Origin: Aphrophora alni
Taxonomy: Eukaryota; Arthropoda; Insecta; Hemiptera; Aphrophoridae
Assembly: GCA_963513935.1 (NCBI GenBank)
Contig: OY740777.1
Location: 13,813,092-13,877,091, forward strand
Reading direction: 5' to 3'
Length of the DNA: 64,000 nucleotides
A model generated the notes under the pieces. It worked only from the letters and a program-made list of their open reading frames with translations, searched no databases and was not told where the DNA came from. Positions within the stretch are counted from its first letter, which is position 1. Every line of letters begins with the position of its first letter. Position numbers and translations under genes: made by a program. Shown piece after piece: positions 23,648 to 34,990 of this stretch.

Positions 23648-24782
23648 CAAATGGTCTTTGGCTTACAAAAAAGTAAATTAGGGTTAAAAGAATGAAATCC
23701 TGTAGGAAGTAATTCAAAGAAATATTAACTTTCCCAAGTCTATATTTGAGAGACCATTACGTGTAATTGGATCAAATTTACATCAAAGATAATAACACCA
23801 AAGGAGCAAACATTTTACAGTATCAGCTTCATAGGCTAAATGTTTTCAGCCATCTTTTCTCACAGAAACACTTCCCATAAGACTGGAAGTACATTTTAAG
23901 AAATATAGAAACAATATGACAATTTTTTCACAGTCCTTCTACACGATGAATGAGTTAAATGGCCTTGTATGGCATACACGAATTTGTTTCTATCACTCGG
24001 TAGAATCTAGTTTTAAAGTAGATAGATATTTAAAAATTTTGTATTATGTATAATGAAAATCAGTATTATATCATTAATATTTGCATTTTAGTATTTTAAT
24101 GAATGAATTATTATTTGTTGTTTTTATTATATTGTTTAACCTTGGTTGACACGTTTGTTGTACACTATTTAATTATTATACTTTTAATTAATGTATATTG
24201 ATCAAAGTTGGAATGTGACTACGAAAACACAAATTGTAGTTTGTCAATAGCTGAAATAAATTAAATGAAATCATAGAACATAAGTTTTCTTAAATACTCT
24301 CCAAAATATAATATCATTTACCATAATAATATGTTGATTGTTAGAATGGCAGAGAGTTGTTTTGACTCTTGAAAGAGGTGGTTTTTTAAGTGGAAAAAGT
24401 AAACTATTGAATATTGCATTTGTATCTCAACAATCAGATTTAAAACGACAATAAGGTAATACATTTTCATACTATTTCATCTCTTAACTAAATTTAAAAA
24501 AAAGAAAGTAGAATCCTGAATTTATCTCTAAACTAACTCTGGACTTGAAATTCCTTCACTATCTTTCACGATTGGAATCTCACTGTTGTTCACTTTGTAA
24601 ATTGTGTACATTATGATGACATTTTTGTTTATTTATTGACAATAGTTTGGACTTTGCTGTGTAAATATTGTATTCTGTACAAGGCTAGAGATTTATATTA
24701 TTTACAGTAAATAGTATTTAATGAAACAGTATTTAAGAAAGGTATTTAATGTAACAGTATTTAATGAAGGAAACAGTATTTA
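23648..24782. other. Myosin intron sequence
   Basis: AT-rich. Near 24700-24790 the phrase AACAGTATTTAATG(AA) is repeated three to four times. No gene. Confidence 0.45.
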
Positions 24783-24980
24783 ATGAAGGATTATTTATGT
24801 GGGATTTGTAAAATTATAGTACCTGATGATTATGCTTCGTATTGTGGTGGTTTTTGTCAAACATTGTACTACCCTGAATGTGTCAATTTATGCAAACATG
24901 ATTATTGTATAAATAAAATGTCGGACAAAATAAAGTGGCTTTGCAAAGGTTGTGATGGTAAACTAAAACTAATCTTATAA
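24783..24980 (+). pseudogene. PHD-finger-like ORF fragment, probably LINE ORF1
   Basis: A 65-codon ATG frame has the spacing CGIC, CGGFCQ, YYPECVNLC, and WLCKGCDGKL. It resembles the PHD-type zinc finger (C-x2-C ... H/C-x2-C ... W-x2-C-x2-C) found in ORF1 of several insect non-LTR elements. Downstream, in another frame, LCGRCDHLF hints at continued decay. It is isolated, unspliced and short, so an element relic is more likely than a host gene. Confidence 0.45.
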
Positions 24981-25019
24981 AACTGACTACAAAAGTTTAT
25001 AAATTGATAAATCCAATAC

Positions 25020-25660
25020 TTTGATTACTGTATTGACTGAATTAGAAAATAAAGGTCAAAATAATGTACGTTTGTGTGGAAGATGTGATCACTTATTTAG
25101 GTTATGAGAAAATAAATGATAAATTAATTAGCTGATCACAAAAAAATGAAGAAATAGATACTTCAAATATGTTGTCCAAAAGCCCTCATATTACCTCTAG
25201 GCCATTGGCTGACAAGCCTTACAACAGAGCTATTTTCAGAGAAAAAAACTTCAAATTTAGTTTCTCTCCCATATTAAAAAAAAAAGTCATGATCCCCACT
25301 CTCAAAACCCCACTTAAAATGAAGTTACTTCTTGGTCTAGTTACAAGCTAAATCTCTACACATACAAAAATTCTCTTTTATCATTCCTACACTAATTTTA
25401 AATAAAAAAAGTTCTAGTTGTAATATTTGAAATTATCATAATATTTTCTCTATATAATAGGTACAACTACTAATACTTTTTTATGAACCTTTTAAGAAAC
25501 CACTTCTTAAATAGATTCTTTTATGATTTTTAGCTAAAAATTTCCCTTTCATTAATTTCTCTTTATGAAGGACATTTTAGGATAGTTTTTACTTTAAGAA
25601 TTCTACTCTATACTATACAGCTGCCATTTTGGTTTTATGCAAAAATGCTTTTAAACTTAC
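25020..25660. other. Myosin intron sequence
   Basis: Nothing recognised. Confidence 0.4.
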
Positions 25661-25850
25661 CCAAGATATCTGACCTGATGTTGAACCAATGCCATTTCAA
25701 ATATCCTAGGTTGCTTCAGTTCATTAGGTTTAATACATCGAACATAATGCGGTTGTTTACTGCTGAGATTACGAACAAGGCCACCAATGGCAATCTTGAA
25801 TTGCGCTCCAGTTGTTGCAGGTCTTTTAACAGAGGGCCTCTTAGGATTAC
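25661..25850 (-). CDS. Myosin-I motor exon (actin-binding helix, YVRCIKPN)
   Basis: The exon reads NPKRPSVKRPATTGAQFK, then GLVRNLSSKQPHYVRCIKPNE, QPRIFEMALV and QHQVRYLG. The hallmark HYVRCIKPN matches the NYIRCIKPND block conserved across myosins, and HQVRYLG is the start of the SH helix region. The loop 2 sequence before TGAQFK is basic (KRPSVKRP), as expected for actin contact. The donor is GTAAGT, one of the strongest in the gene, and the acceptor is gtttaag. It is 190 nt, phase 1 in and phase 2 out. Confidence 0.95.
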
Positions 25851-26575
25851 CTTAAACACAGAAGATGAAAAGCTGTTTTATAATTCAAGTTGAATGAAAT
25901 ATTAATAGAATAAATAATGTAAGCAATATGACAAAAATCTGTATTTTAGAAAATTAAGAAAACTACTTTTATTTGTTTGGAGCAGAGATCGTGTGCCAGC
26001 TTGAAATCAAAATCTATCAAACAATGTAATGGTTATGATGAAGAAATATTATTAATTTTTTATCTATGTCAAAAAATCTGATTAAACAAAGCATCTGACT
26101 GTTTTTTGTAAGTTTAAACCATAACAACCAATTTCACAATTTTAATAACAGTTGATTCATTACAACAACTTGTATGACAAAAGATCGCACAACTTCATCA
26201 CAAAAACTCTCACTAGAGATCAATCAATCTATTACTCTTGGAATCTACCGAAACATTGTAGTTATCAGTAGGAGTTCCAGTAAAAGTTATCGTTAGTTTA
26301 ATTAACTAAATGTATTACTTTAGTTATCAATTCTAATTTTACATTTGTCTTGTTTTGAGATTTTGTATTGTAATAGCACTTTATCAAAGTAAAAATAAGT
26401 CTTTATCACTGAAATTAATCGACAATTTTTTACAATAAAATTTGTATTTATATTTTATTCGACTTTTAAACAATACATAGTTACGCAAGACAAGTAAAAA
26501 ATTAAGACAAAATCAGAAACGATTAGGCTAAAGAGTACAAACAACATTAAAACTATTAAAAATTATTAAAATGTT

Positions 26576-26760
26576 CTTATAATTTTAAACATGTGTTCCT
26601 GACCATTTTATGTAGAAATAATCTATTATGTGATTAATATATCTTGCTTTGTATATCACACATTTTGTTCCGTATTAATTCATCAATCCAAAGTCCAATA
26701 TTTTGCCGATACGCCGGAGTAAAGCCAAATGAAGCGCTAATATTTCTCGATCGCAACTAG
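26576..26760 (-). repeat. Dispersed repeat, reverse copy of 1846-2008
   Basis: The minus strand reads GATCGAGAAATATTAGCG ... ACAAAATGTGTGATATAC ... AAATGGTCAGGAACAC, closely matching 1846-2008. The rest of the intron at 25851-27355 is AT-rich without a recognised element. Confidence 0.6.
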
Positions 26761-27355
26761 GATTATTTACTGGTTACTGACGTTATAGACAATAATTGTC
26801 AGACAATTTCTACTCGACTTTGAAAACGATAACCATACAAATGTGAAACAATACAATGTTGGTTCATCGAACTCCAGGGTTTTACAGTAACACTTCTATA
26901 TATTTCAAAAAACAAAATATTTGATAGTAAATGGTAAATAATGGTCAAAAATATATAACATCACATGTTAAAATGACTCTGTTTTCAGTTTGGGTATGTT
27001 ATAAAACTATCATAAAAACAGTTTTTTCTCTAATTAGGTCATTTCATTATCATATCGTGACTGTTAGTGCAAAATGATGTATGTTGACTTTGAACTATAA
27101 TTTTTGCAGAAGGTGTGTTTTTGTTTTATGTGATTTCAAATATTTTCTTTCACACAAAGTCTAGATTTAAAGATAATTTAACCCACCAATAAAAAATAAA
27201 AACAGTTTCATACCTTTTCTGAATTTCTTTTTTCTTTTTAATATGAGAATTTACACTAACAGGAATAATATTGGTGCTTTGTAGCTGTAAGCTGAGATAA
27301 TTTTTAAAGATATAAATTTGATTATAAACTTATTATGATAATCAGGATATATTAC

Positions 27356-27492
27356 CTTCAGGAAACAAAGTTTTGAGCAAAGGATGTTGACACCTGAACA
27401 TCGCCATTGAAAGATCTCTATGAAGGAAATCATTATTCTTTTCAATAAAACCAACAACACTATACGTTACTGTACCAGCAAAGTGTCGCAAC
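27356..27492 (-). CDS. Myosin-I motor exon (HFAGTVTY strand, KNND loop)
   Basis: The residues RLRHFAGTVTYSVVGFIEKNND, here split in description at HFAGTVTY and EKNND, line up with IQHYAGKVLYQVEGFVDKNND of MYO1B. They are followed by FLHRDLSMAM and HPLLKTLFPEG. The acceptor is atgtgtttag at the start and the donor GTAATA follows a split Gly codon. This is the conserved central strand and the helix that leads to loop 2 of the motor. It is 137 nt, phase 2 in and phase 1 out, and fits both neighbours exactly. It has no 60-codon open frame and was found by reading the minus strand between its neighbours. Confidence 0.93.
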
Positions 27493-27778
27493 CTAAACAC
27501 ATCAACAAGTATGATTTTAGTAAACTTTATGTTTCAATGATTACATATAAAATATCATGAATATAAGTTTCTGTGAATATGTACAAACTGTAGTTAGTAT
27601 CTAAAATTTGAAGTAACAGAATTCCCCCACCTTTTTTTAAATTTCTTGCGTATACGTAGTATACAAAATGTGATGGGTTAAAAATCCAATGCTGACTATT
27701 TTGAGGTGAAAAAAAAAACATAATTTTCATTTTGCTTTAGAACTTGCTTAATAACAAATTACAATGTTTCTACTTATT

Positions 27779-27824
27779 ATGTCATTACAGCTGTTTCGGT
27801 ACTAGTACCATCATCAACTGACAT
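27779..27824 (-). ncRNA. Hammerhead-ribozyme-like motif at the end of a Penelope-like element
   Basis: The minus strand reads ATGTCA-G-TTGATGA, then the helix II hairpin GGTAC-TA-GTACC, then GAAAC, AGCT, GTA and A-TGACAT. Helix I (ATGTCA/TGACAT) has 6 bp, helix II 5 bp, and helix III 2 bp with loop AGCT. The NUH site is GTA. Only C3 is changed (U), and the 1.1/2.1 pair is a G-A mismatch. It lies 240 bp 3' of a PLE endonuclease remnant on the same strand, the place where PLEs are known to carry hammerhead motifs. Confidence 0.65.
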
Positions 27825-28066
27825 TAAAACACACTAAACACAATAATATTACATAATATTGATACTGGAATACATGTCAAAGTATAAATTGAGAGATGCA
27901 GCCACATTCTATACTTGTGGTAGTCAACTACAAGTTGACAGAGTATCATACTATAGTTAATTTTACCATTTAAATAAATTATCTGGTTTTGTTTTGAAGT
28001 ATTTGTAAATTTGGTACTCTTCTACTATATCCATAGTTTTTACCTTTATTCAATAAAGGTAGGATT

Positions 28067-28372
28067 TCAAGAATATTTGCGGTCTTCATTAATCAGGTGT
28101 TCTGTATAAGTGGAACTGAGTCTGGTTATGTTATTGTGGGGTAAATGTTCCTTAAATTGAGTTTCCAAATTCCATCCAGTTTGACCAATGTATTGTTTAT
28201 CGCAATCATTGCATAGGATTTGGTTGAGGCTGTCTGAAGTGTGGTGTGCTAGTCTGTATCCCGTTTTACAAAATATATTACAGGTGGTATTTTTGAGGTG
28301 GCTGTTGTATTTAAATAATATGTATTTAGGTTTTGGTTCATTACATCCTATACAAATTTAATTTTGGATCCA
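28067..28372 (-). pseudogene. Penelope-like element, GIY-YIG endonuclease remnant
   Basis: The minus strand frame reads YNSHLKNTTCNIFCKTGYRL, then LCNDCDKQYIGQTGWNLETQ and FKEHLP, ending in a stop at 28067. CxxCxxxYIGQTxRxLxxRxxEH is the signature of the GIY-YIG endonuclease of Penelope-like retroelements. The usual catalytic Arg after QTG is replaced by Trp-Asn and the next Arg by Gln, so it is inactive. The reverse transcriptase domain is not visible upstream. Downstream it is followed by the hammerhead-like motif. Confidence 0.85.
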
Positions 28373-28750
28373 ACTGTTTGTATGATACTCTGGCCACAGA
28401 ACTACAATCCTCAGAAGGATATAAATCAATACTAAACTAAATGTGACAGTGAGATCATGCTTTATCAAGCGCACATAGCGCTCATCCCTCTTCCACATTG
28501 ATAAGACTGATTTCCCCACCTACCTAGAAAGTGGAAGGGGCGATGTGTTGATCAATCCGACTACTTTAATATAACTTTAAATTAAGAATTTTAAAAGTAA
28601 AAGAACAAACAGAAAATGAGGGAAGGCTAATAAATGGAGAGAGTTTCCCCCTCCACAAACTGCTATGTATGCATGAAATCTTCCTGTTTACTTCTATACC
28701 AACAGACTAAAAACATGAATACCATTATAAGAGACAAAGGAAGGGTGTAC

Positions 28751-28938
28751 CTGAAACAGTTTGGAGGAAGGCTATTATCCGATGTGGCTGGTGTTGTCAC
28801 ATAATGCCTGTTTCTCCTCTCCGGTAATGAATGGGTCTGACTAGAACACAATGCAGTTACGCGTGATAGAAACATTTCATCAGATACATTTAATTTACTG
28901 CTCTCTTCGTCCAATAACGATAAAATCCCATGATTGTT
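28751..28938 (-). CDS. Myosin-I motor exon (lower 50K, NNHGILSLLDEE)
   Basis: The exon opens NNHGILSLLDEES, matching NNTNGILAMLDEE of MYO1B, continues VSDEMFLSRV, and closes SLPPNCF with a split Arg codon (AG|G) completed by the next exon. The acceptor is ttgtttcag and the donor is GTACAC. The middle, about residues 30-50 of the exon (a Ser/Arg/Thr-rich stretch), matches the variable loop between the DE-FL-L helix and the SLP-CF strand, and seems a little longer than in MYO1B. It enters in phase 0 and leaves in phase 2. Confidence 0.93.
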
Positions 28939-30617
28939 CTGAAACAATATTCAGTATATTATTTTAATATAAACATTGATTTTATATACTAAATAAATTG
29001 CTCATGGTATGGTTAAAGCTCAGAAATTAGAGACTTTATTGCAGTCATCTATTGGACTACTTCTGGTAATTTCAAGGACATCATGTCATGTATAAGGTAT
29101 GTGATGTAGAAATCAGTGGAAGCATATCTAAAAGGTTAGGTTTAGCCTAGATTAAGAACAATTATGGTTGATTTTGTTTTATCATTCAAAATTAATATTT
29201 AATGTGAAATTGTTATGAGACTTGTACTTTGGTTATGTGTATACAAATTATCTTAAAAAGAAAGACTTAAATAATTTTTAATGAAACTAAACTTGTGTTG
29301 TGTGAACTAAAAAAATAATTTTGATAGTTAAAATTTTTAGTGTCGGAACTTTTGATGTACAATCTGTTTGTCCAAGGCAATTATGTCATACAAATATTGA
29401 TTTTTGTAACTACGACATTAGAGGTTTCACAAAATAATCGTTAATCAAGCTGAATGTTTTGTGTCGAGGAAGATGAGAACTAGAAGCGATGGGATCTTGT
29501 AAACAATGGGAGTAAAATTACAGTGACCTTACTTTCTTCAGCATGGTTTTTGTCAGTCATCAGCAGATATGAGAGTTGAGAAGTCGTGTAGTGGAGAAGT
29601 AGCCAATATAGAAAAAGTCGGCGTCAGGATTGTACAAGTGATCATTATGTCTTTTAGAATCAAGTGAAAGTCAAGTATTAGTGAGAATGTAATAACAAAC
29701 GACAAACTTGGTATGTAAAATGCAATTAATAAAAAGTTGTTAGCACCTGGAAAGTTAAAGGAATAATCTATATGTATTTTCTGGGAAATTTGTGTTAACT
29801 GTTAAGAAAAAAAGGGAAATGAACATTTATTTTGATTTGGTTAAATTTTGTGACTATTTTATGGACATTTATTTGATTTTTTAAAATTTTATAAACATAT
29901 GTTACAGGTTGTTAAAATATTCTTTTGTACCAACTTGTGACCGTCTCCACTTCTTTTGACCAGCTGGAAGCTCCGGCTGGCTGGAGACCGCGTACACTTT
30001 AGCCGAATCTTGTCAGGATGGGCCAAGGAGTCGAGTTAGGACGCTAATGAACGCACGCAACGCAAGTGAAATTAAATGTTATATTGTATTTGAGCGCTGA
30101 ATTAGATTACAGAATTATTATAATTTATAAAAAAGACATAACGGCAAGATAAAGCCTTAATAGTGGCCGAAAAGCATACCGAGTAATTTAGCTAGCACGT
30201 GGCCGAAAATGGACTGACCTCGTCCCATAGCGGTCTTCCTTCTCGCGGCTCTCGGAACAGACTCCCGCTCGGCTCGCTGGTTCAAGCCTTCCACTCCTCG
30301 TCTCTCCCCCCCTTCTACGTGATATTGCACTGCTCAACAAAATCGCAAGTGCCAATTTATATTCTATTATTTAGAATTCCTTTACATCCTAATTTATACT
30401 TATTATAGTTTTGGTTTGGTGGGCTCCTTGGCTGGGCCACAAACTAATAGGCTATTTAGGATTTTTCACTATTTTTATATTCTAAGTTTAACACTTTATA
30501 ATAAGTGTTAACTCATATCCTTGAAACTTTGTGCACTAGTTATAAACAAAAATCATGAATGATTTTACAATAAACTATATGAATATTTTGAACAATCAAA
30601 ACTATTATTAAACAAAC
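28939..30617. other. Myosin intron with an unassigned GC-rich patch
   Basis: 29940-30320 is GC-richer (CCGGCTGGCTGGAGACCG, GCTCGCTGGTTCAAGCC). GGTTCAAGCC at 30280 fits an RNA polymerase III B box, but I find no A box at the right distance, so I do not call a SINE. 29815-29925 is the dispersed repeat shared with 3075-3180. Confidence 0.4.
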
Positions 30618-30851
30618 CTTTTCTATCAGATGACAAACAGCTGAGTTATTAAAATAATCAACATGAGACCAGCTGATATCTTCCCTCATATATTCTTCCT
30701 GTTCCTGCTTCAAGGTCGCTTCTGTAATTACTTGATGCAGTTTCTCATTGCAAAAATTAATGATAAACTGCTCGAAACCATTTTTTTCCATCATCTCAAA
30801 TCCGTAAACGTCTAAGATGCCTAATACTTTTCTTTTCCCGTATTTCCTCAC
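30618..30851 (-). CDS. Myosin-I motor exon (switch II, relay helix)
   Basis: This 78-codon exon starts [11 protein letters not shown] and contains the switch II motif LDVYGFE, the relay-helix block [14 protein letters not shown] and [19 protein letters not shown]. It ends in HLIEK before the donor GTTTGT. The acceptor is ttgttgtag. The family consensus LDIYGFE is changed only conservatively (Ile to Val). The sequence between the Glu of YGFE and GFEQF (MMEKN) is more divergent than in MYO1B, but all nucleotide-linked residues of switch II that I can place are retained, so the motor looks functional here. Phase 0 on both sides. Confidence 0.96.
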
Positions 30852-30994
30852 CTACAACAAATTTAATGTTTTTTTACAAAAATGAACTATTACAAACATA
30901 TATAAATATATTAATTAAATTGTATCATCTGTTTGCCTTTCACGAATTGCATACATTTGTAGAAAGTCGTAGTATTTTTTTATTTTAGTTTTAT

Positions 30995-31025
30995 TGTTGT
31001 TACAGCGCTGTTTCGCTACTCATAT
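30995..31025 (-). repeat. Penelope-like end remnant (half hammerhead)
   Basis: The minus strand reads GTAGCGAAACAGCGCTGTAA, the GAAAC-helix III half of the hammerhead-like ends seen elsewhere in the window. The CUGAUGA half has been lost. Confidence 0.35.
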
Positions 31026-31375
31026 TTAAATAAATTTAAAACAAAAAAACATCACCAAGACAGGATGAATCATGGTGATAACTTCTCATCACTGTCCTGT
31101 ACTAAAAACTTCAGTTATTTCCAGTATGCTATCATAGGCGTTGCTAATGTTGACAATAAGAACAATAAATGAATTTTAATGATGTGTTCCATTTCAAATG
31201 TTTTTATAATGTTACATATATTTTTAAAAGTTTGTATATTTCAAAGTATTGAGTTTGTGTTAATGTGTAAATTTAATATAAGTAACAATTATTTAACTTA
31301 GGTATTTCACGCTTGAGGAAGTTGCCAGTAATTAGAAAAACAGCATTGTAGCAACAATAACACTATAATCAAGTA

Positions 31376-33533
31376 TAGGGCCGGATTTAAGCATAGGCGA
31401 CATAGGCGCGCCCTAGGGGCCCGCACCACAAAGGGGCCCGCACCACAAAAAAATTACAAAATAATTTCACCACAAAAAAATTACAAAATAATTTCACCAC
31501 AAAAAAATTACAAAATAATTTCACGGGTCATGTTTTATTACCGTAGATAGTACGTTGTACGTACATACTTGGTACAAGACTATGATTGTGTATGTACAGG
31601 AAACAGGGCTAGTGTATTTGTGAATGTAATGAATGATGGTGACATTGGGACTGGGAGCAGAGCAGCAGGTTGGCGTGCGTTTGAGTGCGAGCAAGGGTTC
31701 ATGTTGATACTTGACTGTGACTCATCCCCCCTCGCCCATCCCCACTACTCCTTCTTATCTAAAGAAATCATTAGCGGTAGTATCGTAGCACTGTATTGTT
31801 ATTGGAGAGAACGAAAGTCTTGGATCACCGCGAAATGGCAACTACTTAGGAATTTTAGAGCTCCTAGCAGAGTATGACGAGTTTTTAAGAGGCCACCTTG
31901 AAACACATGGAAACACATGAAAATATACCATATATGGACACTCGGAAGTGGTCACACCAACTATTTATCTTCTACAATATGTGAGGAAGTCGTAAACACA
32001 ATAGGAAAACAAGTGTTTGGTGAGATCATATCTCGAATCAAGAAGTGTAAATATTTCTCAATATCTCTAGATTCAACACCCGATGAAGGTCATGTTGACC
32101 AACTCAGCTTGGTCTTTAAGTACTTGGAAGATTTCACACCTGTTGAAAGATTTTTGACATTCATGCCTAATCAAGGGCACAAAGCAAAAGACATGTTGAA
32201 TGGACTGTGTACCTTTTTGAAAGAAAATGATCTGGACATCAAAAACTGTCGTGGTCAGTCTTACGACAACGCCTCTGCAATGAGCGGAAAATACAACGGG
32301 TTGCAAGCGCTCGTTTTAGAAGAAAACAGTTTAGCAGCATGGATACCTTGCGCTGGCCATTCATTGAATTTGGTACTACAAGCTGCAGCCGGTTGTTGTC
32401 TTAATGTTGTAAGCTTTTTCGATTTTTTGGAAGAAAATTTTGTATATTTCACTGCCTCAACCAACAGATACCAGACCCTAACCGAGTGCTTGAATCGAGC
32501 AGAAACTGAAAAAAAGTTCTTGTACCAAAAAGGACGACACAACACGATGGTCATGTCGAGCTGATGCTACCAAAGCTCTTTTGCGAGGATACCAAGAAAT
32601 AAAGCAGGCACTGGTGAAAATTGCAGAAGACAAGGAGGATTCAGGGAAATCAAGAGTGGCTGCTCTGGGTTTAGTCCGAAAAATGAACAAGTTGGAGACA
32701 GGGCTGCATGCCGTTTTTTGGGACGATATTTTGGGTCAAGTAAACGAAACTAGTGAATTTTTCCAACCAGTTTAAAAAAGAATATGAGAAAAGTAAAAAG
32801 CACATTAGTAAAGAAAGGTGGCTGTATCAACTTATGTTGGAAAACAAAGTAAAAGATTGCTTTCCTAATGTAGAAGTGGCGTTAAGAATGTACCTTTCCT
32901 TGATGGTGACTAATTGCTCTGCAGAAAGATCATTCTCTAAGCTGAAGCTGATCAAGAACAGACTCCGGACCTCCATGTCAGAAGACAGGCTAAACTTTTT
33001 GGCCTTGCTTAGTATAGAACACGACGTTCTGAGACAAGTCAACCATGAGCACATCATAAACGCCTTCATTACAGAGAAGCTTAGACGGAAACCAATCAGC
33101 AAGAGTGACTGAAGTGAACATGATTCACAGTACATTTAATATTTAAAAAAAGATTTATTCATAAGTACTTAATATTGACTTGTACTTTTCTTGTAGACTT
33201 ACCAACATACATTAAAGTGTTAAAATTATGTTTACTTTTGTGGCTTATCTTTACCTAAAATAACCTGAGTTATAAATTAACGATATTAAAGTTTTCTAAT
33301 GTCTTACATTTTCTCATCCAAATGGGTACAAAAATTATTTTATAACTGACGAAGCATTAATATTTTCAGGTCAGACAATGCAGAATATTTGGTGCAAATT
33401 CCTTTAAAAATCAAAATTTTCACCTAATTTTTCAAATTATTCCATACTCCCCAAACCCCCCCGATGCTCCACGAGCCAAGGGCCCGCACCACAGGTAGAG
33501 CCTAGGGGCCTGTATTTTCTAAATCCGGCCCTG
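31376..33533 (+). mobile_element. hAT-superfamily DNA transposon with 8-bp target duplication
   Basis: The ends TAGGGCCGGATTTAAG and the reverse complement of TAAATCCGGCCCTG are terminal inverted repeats. They are flanked by the exact 8-bp duplication ATCAAGTA at 31368-31375 and 33534-33541; 8 bp is diagnostic for hAT. Subterminal sequences also share CCTAGGGGCC and GGGCCCGCACCAC. Near the left end, AAAAAAATTACAAAATAATTTCACCAC is present in about three tandem copies. The element is 2,158 bp and carries a broken transposase. Confidence 0.95.
31917..33112 (+). pseudogene. hAT transposase (ZMYM/TTF-type), broken
   Basis: Segments in order: 31917-32564 (SISLDSTPDEGHVDQLSL with the first catalytic Asp, QSYDNASAMSGKYNG, PCAGHSLNLV), then after a +1-type frameshift near 32535 a stretch with RADATKALL, then 32753-33112 with the hAT C-terminal dimerisation domain (TNCSAERSFSKLKLIKNRLR and RLNFLALL). 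The CAGHSLNLV and SAERSFSKLK blocks identify the DUF4371/hAT family. Between VNETSEFF and the last part a large piece of the family's usual length is missing, so it is also internally deleted. The N-terminal zinc finger is not recognised. Confidence 0.9.
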
Positions 33534-34462
33534 ATCAAGTACTACAAAAACTTTCTACAAATCAAGGTAATTAAACAAATTGCTCTTAAAAACTAACAGT
33601 ACACTACACTAGGCCAAGTTAAGAACATCAACTCCTTTGCAACTCCTATACCAGCCTAGACAATCTCAATTCAGATGTGTACAACTATGATTAAACTGGT
33701 TCAGTAAGAGACTTTTTGGTAAAGGAGAATCTATGAAATAAAAGCGAGTATTTCTCAACCTTTACAGGGCTTTTGATTGTGTTGATTTCTATAATTTGTT
33801 TCATATTTTCGAAAGATATCTTTTAAGACTCTTGGGCATTCGTAGCTGGTCTGTCACACACGGTTTGGTTTAATTACAGAAAACTCAAAATCTTTAACCG
33901 CATAACTTTCTCTAGATTATGAATATATAAGATAATAAAACAAAGCATAGTTTATATCTATGTGTATGTTTATTTTAATACATCATTACAGATCATAATT
34001 TTGTTTAACTTTCATTTATAAATAAATCGTTTAACAAGTTTATTAAACTAAAAAATCAATTGGTAAATTTCAAAATGGTGGCTGATATTTTACTTCAAAA
34101 AAAGGTATTTTAGAATAAATTTTAAAATATAGGCTCCACAACATAATACAATAGCATATTTTCTGAAGTACAACTACAATACAAAATAGGTTACTGCTAA
34201 AAATCGGAATAAATTGAAATTAGTATGATTATATGAAAACTGAACCTTAGGTTAATGTAATGCTTCATTTTTGCTTAAAAACAAAAAACCACCCAATTTA
34301 CAAAAACAGAGCAAATTCTCCTTAACGAACAAAAACCAAACAACATACAAATTTTAACTTCACTGCCAAATACTTAGTAATCGACTCTCTACACTGTACT
34401 CGAATTAACCTTTTGGTCACTATTCATAATACAGATTTACAAATTTAGAAGATAAGGAAAGA

Positions 34463-34600
34463 GACTCTTAACCGTCAAATACTCTAATAACGTCAGGGTG
34501 GGAAGAGAACAAGAGATGTTTAAGAGAGACTTGATAGGAAAGATGAAAGAAAGAGATCTAACCCAAGATCTATATGAAGAAAAGTGTAAGGATCTCAGGA
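34463..34600 (+). repeat. LINE-like 3' fragment, related to 53053-53150
   Basis: GGAAGAGAACAAGAG, AAGAGAGAC-TG/GGTAGGAAAG and AAAGAGAGATC-AACCCAAG blocks are shared with 53053-53150. In one frame it reads VGREQEMFKRDL and GKMKERDLTQDLY. The coding appearance and two diverged copies suggest the tail of an old LINE. Confidence 0.5.
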
Positions 34601-34839
34601 TTGTCAAATTTGTACTCACTCTAAGGAAGCATCATACAAAAGTACTCGATACATGTGTCCCAAAGCTGGTTGCACTGGACATCCAGGTTGTAAAAGACTA
34701 ATGGGATGATATCTATTCCAAAAACTTTATATTTTAACTATTACAACCATTTATATTTTAAGTGTTATAATCTATGGGAACAGACGAGAGTCAGATATAT
34801 AGATACAACATAACAAAAAACAACCAGACTAACTAAGCT

Positions 34840-34990
34840 TTCTAAAACATAGGGTTATTCAAACTTCTGAATCAGCAATTAATTCTGGTGCTATACTTCA
34901 CAACTGTCTTCCACCAGAAATTAATAACAGAGGAAAGATCTTTTTTAAAAAAAAAATAATGAAATATTTATACAACACAAGTTTTATTCA
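34840..34990 (+). pseudogene. Possible reverse transcriptase C-terminal remnant
   Basis: Across frames it reads HRVIQTSESAI, HNCLPPEI and KKKIMKYLYN. It resembles the last part of CR1/Jockey-type reverse transcriptase regions (short hydrophobic block, LP-EI, lysine-rich, then YL). The match is short and I am not sure. Confidence 0.3.

Noticed and set aside
30199..30320. B-box-like GGTTCAAGCC suggesting a tRNA-derived SINE or tRNA gene
   Set aside because: No A box at the right distance and no cloverleaf could be drawn.
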